This document shows, piece by piece, positions 27,007 to 35,169 of a stretch of 64,000 nt of DNA. The DNA is taken from assembly GCA_023150375.1 (NCBI GenBank), contig JAKLLA010000021.1, positions 1-64,000 on the forward strand, in the 5' to 3' direction. The DNA comes from Burkholderiaceae bacterium (GTDB lineage: Bacteria; Pseudomonadota; Gammaproteobacteria; Burkholderiales; Burkholderiaceae_C). Each line of letters starts with the position of its first letter. Positions within the stretch are counted from its first letter, which is position 1. A program made the position numbers and the translations under genes. Under the pieces are notes generated by a model. That model made no database searches, was not told the origin of the DNA, and saw only the letters and a list, made by a program, of their open reading frames with translations.

Positions 27007-28121
27007 GCGGACGCCGGCGCCGCCTGGGCTGGCCGCGCCCCTGGCGGCGGCGCTGGCAGCGCTGGTGGGAGGCCCGCCACCCGCGCAGCGCCCACTGCAC
27101 GCTCACGCAGCGCAACGTCTACATCCTGCCCACCGCGGCCGGCTGGCTCTTCCTGGGGCTGCTGGCGGTGCTGCTGCTGGCCTCGATCAACTACCAGCTC
27201 AACCTGGGCTACCTGCTCACCTTCGTGCTGGGCGGCATCGGCCTGGCCTCGATGTACGCCACCCACGCCACCCTGCGCGGCCTGCAGCTGCAGGCCCGGC
27301 CCGGCGAGGCGGTCTTCGCCGGCGAGGTCGCCCAGCTGCAGATCCGCCTGGCCGATCCCGGGCCGCCCGGCCGGCGCGGCCGGGCCCGCCACGGCATCGG
27401 CCTGCGCCTGACCGCGCCGCATCCTCCCGAGGCGGTCGACGACGGCAGCGCGCCGCCACCGGCCCCCTCGACCCCGCCGGGCGACGACGGCTGGACCTGG
27501 CTGGACCTGGCGGCCGGCGGCGAACAATCGCTGGCGCTGACCCAGCCACTGCCGCGGCGCGGCTGGCATGCCGCCGGCACCGTCACGCTGCAGACGCGCT
27601 ACCCCTTCGGCCTGTTCCGCGCCTGGTCGCCCTGGCGGCCGGCGGTGCACTGGCTGGCCTGGCCCGCGCCGGAACCGGCGCCGCCGCCGCTGCCCCTCGG
27701 CAGCGCCGCGACGCCGACCTCCCGCCCGCCCGCCGCCCGGCCGGCACACCCCGGCGACGAGGACCCCAGCGGCCTGCGCCCCTGGCGGCGCGGCGACAGC
27801 CTGGCCGTCCTGCACTGGCGCCGCAGCGCCCAGTCGCTGGCTGCGGGCGGCCCGCTGCTCAGCCGCGAGCACGCCCATGCGCCGCCCGGGCCGCTGCAGC
27901 TCGACTGGGCCGGCGCCGGCGCCGCCGACGACGAGCAGCGCATCGCCCGCCTGACCGCCTGGGTGCTGGCCGCCGAGCGCGCCGGCCGGCCCTACGCCTT
28001 GCGCCTGCCCGACGCCACCCTGCCCAGCGGCCTGGGGCCCGCGCAGCAGCAGGCGGCGCTGCTGCGGCTGGCCTGCTGGGGCCTGGCGCCGCCGGCGTCG
28101 CTGCAGGAGCCGTCGCCATGA
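27003..28121 (+). CDS. DUF58 domain membrane protein
   Basis: About 372 residues. Two adjacent transmembrane segments (AGWLFLGLLAVLLLASINYQ and LGYLLTFVLGGIGLASMY) near residues 40-85 are followed by a soluble region. That region contains the DUF58 signature RPWRRGDSLAVLHWRRSAQSL near 265-285. The GTG start at 27003 overlaps the moxR stop, so translation is coupled. It works with MoxR in complexes of uncertain function. The run lacks the usual separate von Willebrand (BatA/BatB) genes. Confidence 0.83.
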   Translation: MSGRRRRLGWPRPWRRRWQRWWEARHPRSAHCTLTQRNVYILPTAAGWLFLGLLAVLLLASINYQLNLGYLLTFVLGGIGLASMYATHATLRGLQLQARPGEAVFAGEVAQLQIRLADPGPPGRRGRARHGIGLRLTAPHPPEAVDDGSAPPPAPSTPPGDDGWTWLDLAAGGEQSLALTQPLPRRGWHAAGTVTLQTRYPFGLFRAWSPWRPAVHWLAWPAPEPAPPPLPLGSAATPTSRPPAARPAHPGDEDPSGLRPWRRGDSLAVLHWRRSAQSLAAGGPLLSREHAHAPPGPLQLDWAGAGAADDEQRIARLTAWVLAAERAGRPYALRLPDATLPSGLGPAQQQAALLRLACWGLAPPASLQEPSP

Positions 28122-30166
28122 GCCCGACCGGCGCAGCCACGCAGCGCGCAAGGCGCGACACCCTCTTCCTGCTGGCGGTCATCGCCTGGACGCTGCTGCC
28201 GCAGCTGCCCCACCTGCCCGCCTGGTGCATCGCCTTCACGGCGGCCGCGCTGCTCTGGCGCGGCCTGCTGGCCTGGCGCGGCGCACCGCTGCCGGGCCGC
28301 GCCCTGCTGCTGGCAGCGCTGGCCGTCGCGGCCGCCGGCACGCTCTGGAGCCACCAGAGCCTGCTCGGCCGCGACGCCGGCATCACCCTGCTGGTGCTGC
28401 TGACGGCCTTGAAGACCCTCGAGCTGCGCGCCCGGCGCGATGCGGTGGTGGTGTTCTTCCTGGGCTTCCTGCTGGTGCTGGCGGCCTTCCTGCGCTCGCA
28501 GTCGCTGGCCGTCGCGCTGGCGATGGCGCTGTCGGTGCTGGGCCTGCTGATGGCGCTGCTGCTGGCGCACCGGCCGGCCGGCCAGCCCCGCCTGGCCGAG
28601 GTGGCCGGCCAGGTGCTGCGCCAGGCCCTCTGGGGCACCCCGCTGGTGCTGCTGCTCTTCCTGTTCTTCCCGCGCCTGCCGCCGCTGTGGGGCCTGCCCG
28701 GCGATGCGCTGGCACGCAGCGGCCTGAGCGACGAGATGCAGCTCGGCCAGGTGGCCGAGCTCATTGCCGACGAGCGGCTGGCGATGCGGGTGGATTTCCT
28801 CGGCGCGCCGCTGCCGCCGCCCGAGCGCCTGTACTTCCGTGGCCCGGTGCTGCGCCGCTACGACGGCCAGCGCTGGCGCGCCGACGACGGCGGGCTCGGC
28901 CCGCTGGCCCTGGCGTGGCCCGGCGCCCCGGCCCGCGCCCCGGCACCGTCACTGCCCTACCTGGCCACCCTCGAGCCCAGCCGGCTGGCCAGCCTGCCGC
29001 TGCTGGAGGACACCCTGGCCCTGCCGCAGGTCGACGGCCTGGACAGCCCGCCCCTGCGGCGCGACGACCTGCACTGGGTGACCCGCCAGCCGCTCGCGGA
29101 GCGGGTGCGGGTGCGCGCCGAGGCCAGCCTGGCCCCCCGCCGCCCCGACACCCTGGGCCCGGCCGACCGCCAGGTCAAGGCCGACGACCGGGCCCTGCCG
29201 CCCGGCGCACACCCCCGCCTGCGCGCCTGGGCCGCCGCGCTGCGCGCCGAGGCCCCCCTGGCGCAGGCGCCCGAGCAGGACTTCGCCGCGCGCGCCAGCG
29301 ACCGCCTGCTCGCCCATGTCCGCAGCGCCGGCTTCACCTACAGCCTCGCGCCGGGGCGCAGCGCCGATGCGGACCTGCTCGACGGCTTCTGGCTGGACCA
29401 CCGCGAAGGCTTCTGCGAGCACTTCGCCGCCGCCTACGTGGTGGCGATGCGCGCCCTCGGCGTGCCGGCACGCATCGTCACCGGCTATCAGGGCGGCAGC
29501 TTCAATCCGGTGGCCGGCGTGCTCGAGCTGCGCCACAGCGACGCCCACGCCTGGGCCGAGATCTGGCTCCCGGGTCGGGGCTGGCAGCGCGTGGACCCCA
29601 CCGCGGCGGTGGCACCCGAGCGCATCCGTGCCGGCCAGCGCCTGCGGCCACCGCCCGGCCTGGTCGCCGGCACGCTGGCCCAGGTGGACCCGGCGCTGTT
29701 CGAGCGGCTGCGCAGCCTCTGGGGCGCCGTCGACCACCGCTGGAACGAATGGGTGCTGCAGTACGGCCGCCAGCGCCAGCAGGACCTGCTGCAGCGCCTG
29801 GGCTGGACCGGTGCCGACGCCCTGGGCGCCGCCCAGCTGCTGCTCGGCGGACTGGGCCTGCTGGGCCTGGGCGGTGCCCTCTGGGCCGCCTGGGACGGCT
29901 GGCGGCAGCGCCAGCGCGACCCCTGGCTGCGTCGGCTGCAGCAGATCCAGCAGGAACTGCAGCGGCGCGGTCTGCCCGACGCAGCCCGCCTGCCCGCACG
30001 CAGCCTGGCCGGGCAGGTGCTGCGCCACTGGGGCCCCGCGGCGGCCCCACTGGCCGATCTGCTGCGCCAGCTCGACGCCCAGCGCTACGGCCCGGCAGGG
30101 GCCGCCGGCCCGGCCCAGCGTGCGCTGCGCCGCGCGCTGCGCGCCCTGCCGGCGCCGCGGCGCTGA
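28118..30166 (+). CDS. Transglutaminase-like membrane protein (DUF3488/TgpA family)
   Basis: A 682-residue protein. The N-terminal region holds about six transmembrane segments within residues 1-185. A transglutaminase-like core near residues 390-510 follows, with the Cys-His-Asp arrangement visible in HREGFCEHFAAAYVVAMRALG (Cys), GYQGG, HSDAHAWAEIWLPGRGW (His) and RVDPTAAV (Asp). One more transmembrane helix and a cytoplasmic tail end it. TgpA-type enzymes act in the periplasm. The ATG overlaps the DUF58 stop (ATGA). It completes the conserved MoxR-DUF58-transglutaminase operon. Confidence 0.88.
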   Translation: MSPTGAATQRARRDTLFLLAVIAWTLLPQLPHLPAWCIAFTAAALLWRGLLAWRGAPLPGRALLLAALAVAAAGTLWSHQSLLGRDAGITLLVLLTALKTLELRARRDAVVVFFLGFLLVLAAFLRSQSLAVALAMALSVLGLLMALLLAHRPAGQPRLAEVAGQVLRQALWGTPLVLLLFLFFPRLPPLWGLPGDALARSGLSDEMQLGQVAELIADERLAMRVDFLGAPLPPPERLYFRGPVLRRYDGQRWRADDGGLGPLALAWPGAPARAPAPSLPYLATLEPSRLASLPLLEDTLALPQVDGLDSPPLRRDDLHWVTRQPLAERVRVRAEASLAPRRPDTLGPADRQVKADDRALPPGAHPRLRAWAAALRAEAPLAQAPEQDFAARASDRLLAHVRSAGFTYSLAPGRSADADLLDGFWLDHREGFCEHFAAAYVVAMRALGVPARIVTGYQGGSFNPVAGVLELRHSDAHAWAEIWLPGRGWQRVDPTAAVAPERIRAGQRLRPPPGLVAGTLAQVDPALFERLRSLWGAVDHRWNEWVLQYGRQRQQDLLQRLGWTGADALGAAQLLLGGLGLLGLGGALWAAWDGWRQRQRDPWLRRLQQIQQELQRRGLPDAARLPARSLAGQVLRHWGPAAAPLADLLRQLDAQRYGPAGAAGPAQRALRRALRALPAPRR

Positions 30167-30218
30167 TCCACGCCTGCACCGGACAGGCGGGCGCGGGCAG
30201 CGTGCACAATCGCGCCCC

Positions 30219-31004
30219 ATGAGCGACCCTGCCCGCCCCGCCCCGCCCGACTCCCTGGTGCACCTGCCGCACCAGCCGCTGCCCGAGTACTACCGCACCG
30301 GCGACGCCGAGGGCCGTGAACGCTTCCTGCGTGCCACCTTCGACAGCACGGCGGTGGACTACAACCGGCTGGAAGCCATCCTCGGCCTGGGCACCGGCCC
30401 CTGGTACCGCCGCCAGGCGCTGCTGCGCGCCGGGCTGAAGCCGGGCATGGACGTGGTGGACGTGGGCATGGGCACCGGACTGGTGTCGCGCGAGATCCTG
30501 AAGGTCACCGGCGAGCCGGACCGGGTGATCGGCGTGGACCCCAGCCCCGGCATGATGGCCCAGGCCCGCGCTCAGACCGGCCTGCCAGCCGAGGTGGCCT
30601 GCCGGGTCGGCCGCGCCGAGGACATCCCGGTGCCCGACGCCAGCGCGGACTTCGTCGTGATGGGCTATGCGCTGCGCCACATCGCCGACTTCGCCGCGGC
30701 GGCCGCCGAGTTCCGCCGCGTGCTGCGCCCGGGCGGGCGGCTGCTGATCCTGGAGATCACCCGCGCCGAGGGCCGCATCGGCAATGCGCTGCTGAAGGCC
30801 TACATGCGCGGCGTGGTGCCGCTGCTGGCCCGGATGGTGTCACGCGCCGAGGCCAGCCCGATGCTGTGGCGCTACTACTGGGACACCATCGAGGCCTGCG
30901 TGCCGCCGGCCCAGGTGATGGCCACGCTCGCCGGCCAGGGCCTGCTCGAGGTGGACCGGCACGTCGAACTGGGCATCTTCTCGGAGTATCGGGCGCGCGG
31001 CTGA
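30219..31004 (+). CDS. Class I SAM-dependent methyltransferase, UbiE-like
   Basis: A 261-residue methyltransferase. Motif I is VVDVGMGTGLVSREIL, motif II VIGVDPSPGMM, and later ALRHIADF and RVLRPGGRLLILEITRAEG. The C-terminal half is shorter than true UbiE and ends YWDTIEACVPPAQVMATL and FSEYRARG. Proteins of this type methylate quinones or other small molecules; the acceptor is not identifiable. It starts 53 bases after the transglutaminase stop and may be co-transcribed or separate. Confidence 0.8.
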   Translation: MSDPARPAPPDSLVHLPHQPLPEYYRTGDAEGRERFLRATFDSTAVDYNRLEAILGLGTGPWYRRQALLRAGLKPGMDVVDVGMGTGLVSREILKVTGEPDRVIGVDPSPGMMAQARAQTGLPAEVACRVGRAEDIPVPDASADFVVMGYALRHIADFAAAAAEFRRVLRPGGRLLILEITRAEGRIGNALLKAYMRGVVPLLARMVSRAEASPMLWRYYWDTIEACVPPAQVMATLAGQGLLEVDRHVELGIFSEYRARG

Positions 31005-31014
31005 GCCGCGCCCT

Positions 31015-31033
31015 GCCGGGCCGACAGCCCGGC
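31015..31033 (-). terminator. Hairpin downstream of duplicated argF tail
   Basis: Perfect 7-bp inverted repeat (GCCGGGC / GCCCGGC) with a 5-base loop, no clear T run. It lies in the first copy of the argF 3'-end duplication and pairs with the similar hairpin at 31128-31142. Confidence 0.4.
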
Positions 31034-31089
31034 CTTCAGCCGATCCGGCCGAGCAGAAGGTACTCCATGAGTGCCTTCTGCACGTGCAT
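31021..31089 (-). repeat. Direct repeat copy A: displaced duplicate of the argF 3' end (pseudogene fragment)
   Basis: These 69 bases match 31132-31200 with two mismatches, at an offset of 111 bases. Read on the minus strand the copy encodes a second argF ending (RMHVQKALMEYLLLGRIG, stop), with no upstream coding part. It therefore looks like a leftover of a small tandem duplication rather than a gene. The bases between the copies show no recognisable gene. Confidence 0.85.
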
Positions 31090-31131
31090 TCGCTTTTGGC
31101 TGCGCCGAAACAGGATGCCGGCCCCGTCGGG

Positions 31132-31200
31132 CCGACGGCCCGGCCTTCAGCCGATCCGTCCGAGCAGAAGGTACTCCATGAGTGCCTTCTGCACGTGCAT
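31132..31200 (-). repeat. Direct repeat copy B: true argF 3' end
   Basis: Partner of 31021-31089; includes the last 18 codons of argF, its stop and the hairpin just after it. The near identity (67 of 69) points to a fairly recent duplication. Confidence 0.85.
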
Positions 31201-32088
31201 CCTGTTTTCCGCCTCGTCCCAGACGACGCTCTGGGGGCCATCGATCACCTCGGCGGTGACCTCCTCGCCGCGGTGCGCCGGCAGGCAGTGCATGAACAGG
31301 GCATCGGGCTGGGCCACGGCCATCATCTCGGCGTCGACACACCAGTCGGCGAAGGCTGCGCGGCGGGCCTCGTTCTCGGCCTCGTAGCCCATGCTGGTCC
31401 ACACGTCGGTGGTGACCAGGTGCGCGCCGCGGCAGGCCTCCAGCGGGTCGGCGAAGACCTGGTAGCAGCTGCGGTCCTCGATGCCCGCCAGCTGCGGGTC
31501 CACCTCGTAGCCGCTGGGCGTGCTGACGTGCACCTTGAAGCCCAGGATCTCGGCGGCCTGCAGCCAGGTGTTGGCCATGTTGTTGCCATCGCCCACCCAG
31601 GCCACCACCTTGCCCTGCAGCACCGACAGGTCCACGCCGTCCGGGCCGATCCGGCCGCGGTGCTCCAGGTAGGTGAACAGGTCGGCCAGGATCTGGCAGG
31701 GGTGGAACTCGTTGGTCAGGCCGTTGATCACCGGCACGCGCGAATGGGCGGCGAAGCGGCGCAGCTTGTCCTGCCCGAAGGTGCGGATCATCACCAGGTC
31801 GACCATCCGGCTGATGACGCGGGCGCTGTCCTCGATGGGCTCGCTGCGGCCGAGCTGGCTGTCGCCGGTGGTCAGGTGCACCACCGAGCCGCCCATCTGG
31901 TACATGCCGGCCTCGAAGCTCACGCGGGTGCGCGTGCTGGCCTTCTCGAAGATCATCGCCAGCGTGCGGTCGGCCAGCGGCTGGTACTTCTCGTAGTTCT
32001 TGAAGCGGGTCTTGATCAGGCGGGCCCGCTCGAACAGGTAGGCGTATTCCTCGGCCCGGAAGTCCTTGAACTGCAGATAGTGTTTCAT
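31147..32088 (-). CDS. argF: Ornithine carbamoyltransferase
   Basis: A 313-residue enzyme making citrulline from ornithine and carbamoyl phosphate in arginine synthesis. The carbamoyl-phosphate loop is EKASTRTRVSFE. HPCQILADL binds phosphate and the carbamoyl group, WVGDGNNMANTW lines the ornithine site, and MHCLPAHRGEEV holds the catalytic Cys. ATG at 32088 gives the family N-terminus MKHYLQFKDF. In-frame ATGs at 32097 and 32109 exist; the last overlaps the argD stop, suggesting coupling. Its 3' end is duplicated downstream. Confidence 0.94.
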   Translation of the reverse strand: MKHYLQFKDFRAEEYAYLFERARLIKTRFKNYEKYQPLADRTLAMIFEKASTRTRVSFEAGMYQMGGSVVHLTTGDSQLGRSEPIEDSARVISRMVDLVMIRTFGQDKLRRFAAHSRVPVINGLTNEFHPCQILADLFTYLEHRGRIGPDGVDLSVLQGKVVAWVGDGNNMANTWLQAAEILGFKVHVSTPSGYEVDPQLAGIEDRSCYQVFADPLEACRGAHLVTTDVWTSMGYEAENEARRAAFADWCVDAEMMAVAQPDALFMHCLPAHRGEEVTAEVIDGPQSVVWDEAENRMHVQKALMEYLLLGRIG

Positions 32089-32105
32089 CAGCGTCATCCC
32101 CGGTT

Positions 32106-33320
32106 TCATGCCGCCTGGCTCTCCGTCGCACCCAGGAAGGACCGGATCAGCGGCAGCAGGATGGCGACGATCCGGTCGGCCTCGGCCTCGGTCAGGATCA
32201 GCGGCGGCACCAGGCGCACCACCGTATCGGCGGTGACGCTCAGCAGCAGGCCGGCCTGCATCGCGCGGGTGAGGATCTCGCCGCAGGGCCGGTCGAGCTC
32301 GATGCCCAGCATCAGCCCCTCGCCGCGCACCTCGACGACGCCCGGCGTGCCCGCCAGACCACGCTGCAACGCCCCCTTCAGGTGCGCCCCGACCTTCGCG
32401 GCGTTGGCCAGCAGGCCCTCCTCTTCCATGATGCGCAGCGTCTCGATGCCCGCGCGCATCGACAGCGGGTTGCCGCCGAAGGTGGTGCCGTGGTTGCCCG
32501 GGCCGAAGACGTGGGCCGCGCGCGGACCGCAGACGATGGCGCCGATGGGCACGCCCGAGCCCAGCCCCTTGGCCAGCGGCATCACGTCCGGCACGATGCC
32601 GGCCCACTGGTGCGCGAACCACTTGCCGGTGCGGCCGATCCCGCACTGCACCTCGTCGAGCATCAGCAGCAGGTCGCGCTCGTCGCACAGCGCGCGCACC
32701 TCGCGCAGGTAGTCCCAGCGCGCCGGGTGGATGCCGCCCTCGCCCTGGATGGTCTCCAGGAACACCGCCACCACGTTCGGGCGGGCCGCCACCACCTCGC
32801 GCAGCGCGGCGATGTCGTTCAGCGGCACGCGCACGAAGCCCTCCACCAGCGGGCCGAAGCCGGCCTGCACCTTCGGGTTACCGGTGGCCGACAGCGTGGC
32901 GATCGAGCGGCCATGGAAGGCCTTCTCGTAGACCACGATCTCCGGGCGCTCGATGCCCTTGTCGTGGCCGAACTTGCGCGCGATCTTCAGCGCCGCCTCG
33001 TTGGCCTCCAGGCCGGTGCTGCAGAAGAAGGCGTTGGTCAGGCCCGACAGCTCGACCAGCTTCGCCGCCAGCGTCTCCTGCCCGGGGATGTGGTAGTAGT
33101 TGGAGCAGTGGATCAGTCGGCCGACCTGCTCCTGCAGCGCGGCCACGAACTTCGGATGCGCATGGCCCAGCGTGTTCACCGCGATGCCGCCCAGGCCGTC
33201 GAGGTACTCGCGCCCCTCGGTGTCCCACACGCGGCAGCCTCGGCCATGCGACATCGCGATCGGCAGGCGGCCGTAGGTCTTCATCACATGGGGTTGCTCG
33301 AGGGGTGCACCAGCAGTCAT
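32106..33320 (-). CDS. argD: Acetylornithine aminotransferase
   Basis: A 404-residue PLP-dependent aminotransferase converting N-acetylglutamate semialdehyde to N-acetylornithine. FFCSTGLEANEAALKIAR is the PLP phosphate site, LLMLDEVQCGIGRTGKWFAHQ holds the Asp contacting the PLP ring, and MPLAKGLGSGVPIGA carries the Schiff-base Lys. It is upstream of argF in the same operon. A long upstream ATG (33533) extends through the leader terminator and is rejected. Its leader contains a strong intrinsic terminator, so expression may be attenuated. Confidence 0.94.
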   Translation of the reverse strand: MTAGAPLEQPHVMKTYGRLPIAMSHGRGCRVWDTEGREYLDGLGGIAVNTLGHAHPKFVAALQEQVGRLIHCSNYYHIPGQETLAAKLVELSGLTNAFFCSTGLEANEAALKIARKFGHDKGIERPEIVVYEKAFHGRSIATLSATGNPKVQAGFGPLVEGFVRVPLNDIAALREVVAARPNVVAVFLETIQGEGGIHPARWDYLREVRALCDERDLLLMLDEVQCGIGRTGKWFAHQWAGIVPDVMPLAKGLGSGVPIGAIVCGPRAAHVFGPGNHGTTFGGNPLSMRAGIETLRIMEEEGLLANAAKVGAHLKGALQRGLAGTPGVVEVRGEGLMLGIELDRPCGEILTRAMQAGLLLSVTADTVVRLVPPLILTEAEADRIVAILLPLIRSFLGATESQAA

Positions 33321-33345
33321 CGCAGGGTCTCCGGTCAGGCGCAGG

Positions 33346-33377
33346 AAAAAAAACGCGCCCCGGCCTGGACGGGGCGC
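33346..33377 (-). terminator. Intrinsic terminator in the argD leader
   Basis: On the minus strand GCGCCCCG and CGGGGCGC form an 8-bp perfect stem with a 7-base loop, then G and a run of eight T. It lies about 25 bases before the argD start and downstream of any argD promoter. The opposite gene reads away from it. It can only act on the argD leader transcript or a small RNA. Confidence 0.8.
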
Positions 33378-33403
33378 AGTGTCACTTCGCGTGAGTGGCC
33401 ACC

Positions 33404-33409
33404 ATTGTA
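33404..33409 (-). promoter_or_regulatory. Possible -10 element for argDF
   Basis: TACAAT on the minus strand about 25 bases before the leader terminator stem. No good -35 is visible at 16-18 bases. A transcript from here would have a leader of about 50 bases before the T run. Confidence 0.3.
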
Positions 33410-33586
33410 AGGACAGGAGTGACAGCAAGGCGACAGCCTCGACGTGCAGACTACGGGTTCGGCTGCGCTGTCCACGCGGGTGCGTGGCGCAGATCTGTCC
33501 TGCCACGGCACAGCCCTTGCTGCGGTGCCGCACAATACGGGCTTACGTGCAGAGCCACCTGCGGCTGCACGACGAGGCAGCTGCAA

Positions 33587-33919
33587 GTGACCAAGCACCA
33601 TCCGCCACGCGAGATCATCATTCAGGGCATCACCCGGGACGGGCGCACCTTCCGTCCCAGCGACTGGGCCGAGCGCCTGGCCGGAGCGATGTCCTCCTTC
33701 CGTCCCCGCGGCAGCGGGCCCGGCGGCATCGGCTCGGCCATCGGCTACTCGCCCTACTGCATCCCGAAGGTGTTCGGCAACGTCAAGTGCGTGGTGGTCA
33801 ACGAGGCGCTGCGCGATCTCGAACCGATGGCCTGGGACTTCGTCATGAACTTCGCCCGCGACAACGAGTTGCAGTTCGCCGAGGTCTGCATGCTGCCGGA
33901 AGGGCAGCCGCGGCGCTGA
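33587..33919 (+). CDS. DUF3579 family protein
   Basis: A 110-residue conserved protein of betaproteobacteria: REIIIQGITRDGRTFRPSDWAERLAGAMSSF, then GYSPYCIPKVFGNVKCVVVNEALRDLEPMAWDFVMNFARDNELQFAE. No catalytic motif is evident. It usually neighbours argD, as here, where it is divergent from argD with a 266-base gap. The GTG start at 33587 begins the conserved part; the upstream ATG at 33395 lies in the argD control region. Confidence 0.78.
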   Translation: MTKHHPPREIIIQGITRDGRTFRPSDWAERLAGAMSSFRPRGSGPGGIGSAIGYSPYCIPKVFGNVKCVVVNEALRDLEPMAWDFVMNFARDNELQFAEVCMLPEGQPRR

Positions 33920-33977
33920 GCAGAAACGCGGTGGGGCCCGACCGGGCGATGCGCGATCGACTCACACGGAGAACCCG

Positions 33978-34235
33978 ATGATTGCATTCGAAGTGAAGGA
34001 CATGACCTGCGGCCACTGCGTCGGCGTGATCCGGCAGGCCCTGGAGGCCGCCGACCCCGGCGCCCGGTTGAGCATCGACCTGGCCGGACAGCGGGTGACG
34101 ATCGAGCCCGCGCAGGCCGACGCGAACGCCCTGAGCGCGGCGATCGCCGAAGCCGGCTACACGCCGCGGCCGGTCGAGACAGCAGCGACGATGCGAGCCC
34201 CCAGCGCCGCAACCTGCTGCGGCCAGTGCCACTGA
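33978..34235 (+). CDS. Heavy-metal-associated (HMA) metallochaperone
   Basis: An 85-residue protein with the HMA signature DMTCGHC near residues 8-14 and the typical betaalphabetabetaalphabeta pattern of CopZ/Atx1 copper chaperones. A short tail adds TCCGQCH, extra Cys/His residues that could bind a second metal ion. No P-type ATPase is adjacent, so the metal partner is unknown; Cu(I) is the usual ligand of such motifs. A tandem 11-base repeat (CGGACCTGATC twice) follows the stop. Confidence 0.84.
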   Translation: MIAFEVKDMTCGHCVGVIRQALEAADPGARLSIDLAGQRVTIEPAQADANALSAAIAEAGYTPRPVETAATMRAPSAATCCGQCH

Positions 34236-34388
34236 GGCGGACCTGATCCGGACCTGATCCGGCCCTCCCGCCGGTCGCACCGGCTGCGGCCACGCCAGGG
34301 CCCGCAGTGCCGGCCCCATGCACTGGCGCCGACACTCGCTCGCTGGCCGGAAGCTACACTGCCCGCCCTTCCACTGCGCCGTCTTCCC

Positions 34389-34961
34389 ATGCTCGAAGCC
34401 CTGGCGATCTCCACCGGCGTGGTCGCGCTGGGCGAGGTCGGCGACAAGACCCAATTGCTGGCCCTGCTGCTGGCCGCGCGCTACCGCCAGCCGCGGCCGA
34501 TCATCCTGGGCATCCTCGTGGCCACGCTGGCCAACCACGCCGGGGCCGCCGCCCTGGGGGAGTGGCTGACCCGCCTGCTCGACCCGACCTGGCTGCGCTG
34601 GATGCTCGGCCTGTCCTTCCTGGCCGTGGCCGCCTGGATGCTCGTGCCCGACGAGGTCGACGACGTGCAGGCCGATTCGCACAGTCGCTGGGGCGTCTTC
34701 GGGGTCACGGTGGTGGCCTTCTTCCTCGCCGAGATGGGCGACAAGACCCAGATCGCCACCGTCATGCTGGCCGCCAAGTACCAGCACCTGCTGGTCGTCA
34801 CCGCCGGCACCACCGCCGGCATGATGATCGCCAACGTACCCGCGGTGCTGCTCGGCGAGCGCGCCACCCGGGCCCTGCCGATGCAGTGGGTGCACCGCAT
34901 CGCCGCTGCGGTGTTCGCGGTGCTCGGCCTGCTGGTGCTGGCGGGTGTCGGGAGCGGCTGA
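34389..34961 (+). CDS. GDT1/TMEM165 (UPF0016) family cation transporter
   Basis: A 190-residue inner-membrane protein with six hydrophobic segments and the family double motif E-x-G-D-K-T: LGEVGDKTQ near residue 15 and AEMGDKTQ near residue 115. Relatives export Mn2+ or exchange Ca2+/H+, so Mn efflux is the best guess. No yybP-ykoY-like manganese riboswitch was recognised upstream. Confidence 0.86.
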   Translation: MLEALAISTGVVALGEVGDKTQLLALLLAARYRQPRPIILGILVATLANHAGAAALGEWLTRLLDPTWLRWMLGLSFLAVAAWMLVPDEVDDVQADSHSRWGVFGVTVVAFFLAEMGDKTQIATVMLAAKYQHLLVVTAGTTAGMMIANVPAVLLGERATRALPMQWVHRIAAAVFAVLGLLVLAGVGSG

Positions 34962-34967
34962 AGCCGA

Positions 34968-35019
34968 CCGCCGCCGGGCGCTGCACATTCCTTTGAGGCA
35001 GCGCAAAGCCCGGCGGCGG
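34968..35019 (+). terminator. Long GC-rich hairpin after the UPF0016 gene
   Basis: Arms of 12 perfect base pairs (CCGCCGCCGGGC / GCCCGGCGGCGG), with an inner GCTGC/GCAGC pairing and a five-base bulge. It starts seven bases after the stop codon. There is no T run, so it may act as a transcript-end stabiliser or Rho-assisted terminator. Its loop carries an FNR-like box. Confidence 0.4.
34993..35006. promoter_or_regulatory. FNR/Anr-like box
   Basis: TTGAGGCAGCGCAA matches 7 of 10 fixed positions of the FNR consensus TTGAT-N4-ATCAA. It is about 170 bases before the thioesterase and RnfB genes, which could be induced under low oxygen. The match is imperfect. Confidence 0.3.
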
Positions 35020-35169
35020 CGCGCCAGCAGGGCATGGCCGACCTAACGTGTTCAGGGGATTCCCGACATGCGCGCAGGGGCGTAGCCTGACGCGGCCCGG
35101 CAGATCGACTGCATGCTGACGATTCGCCGGGCTCCATCGAACCGATGCCGCCCCGACCGAGTCCCCGCC

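Noticed and set aside
34236-34388. Manganese riboswitch (yybP-ykoY) before the UPF0016 gene
   Set aside because: The conserved bulge and loop motifs of that riboswitch were not found; only a tandem 11-base repeat and a possible TACACT -10 are seen.
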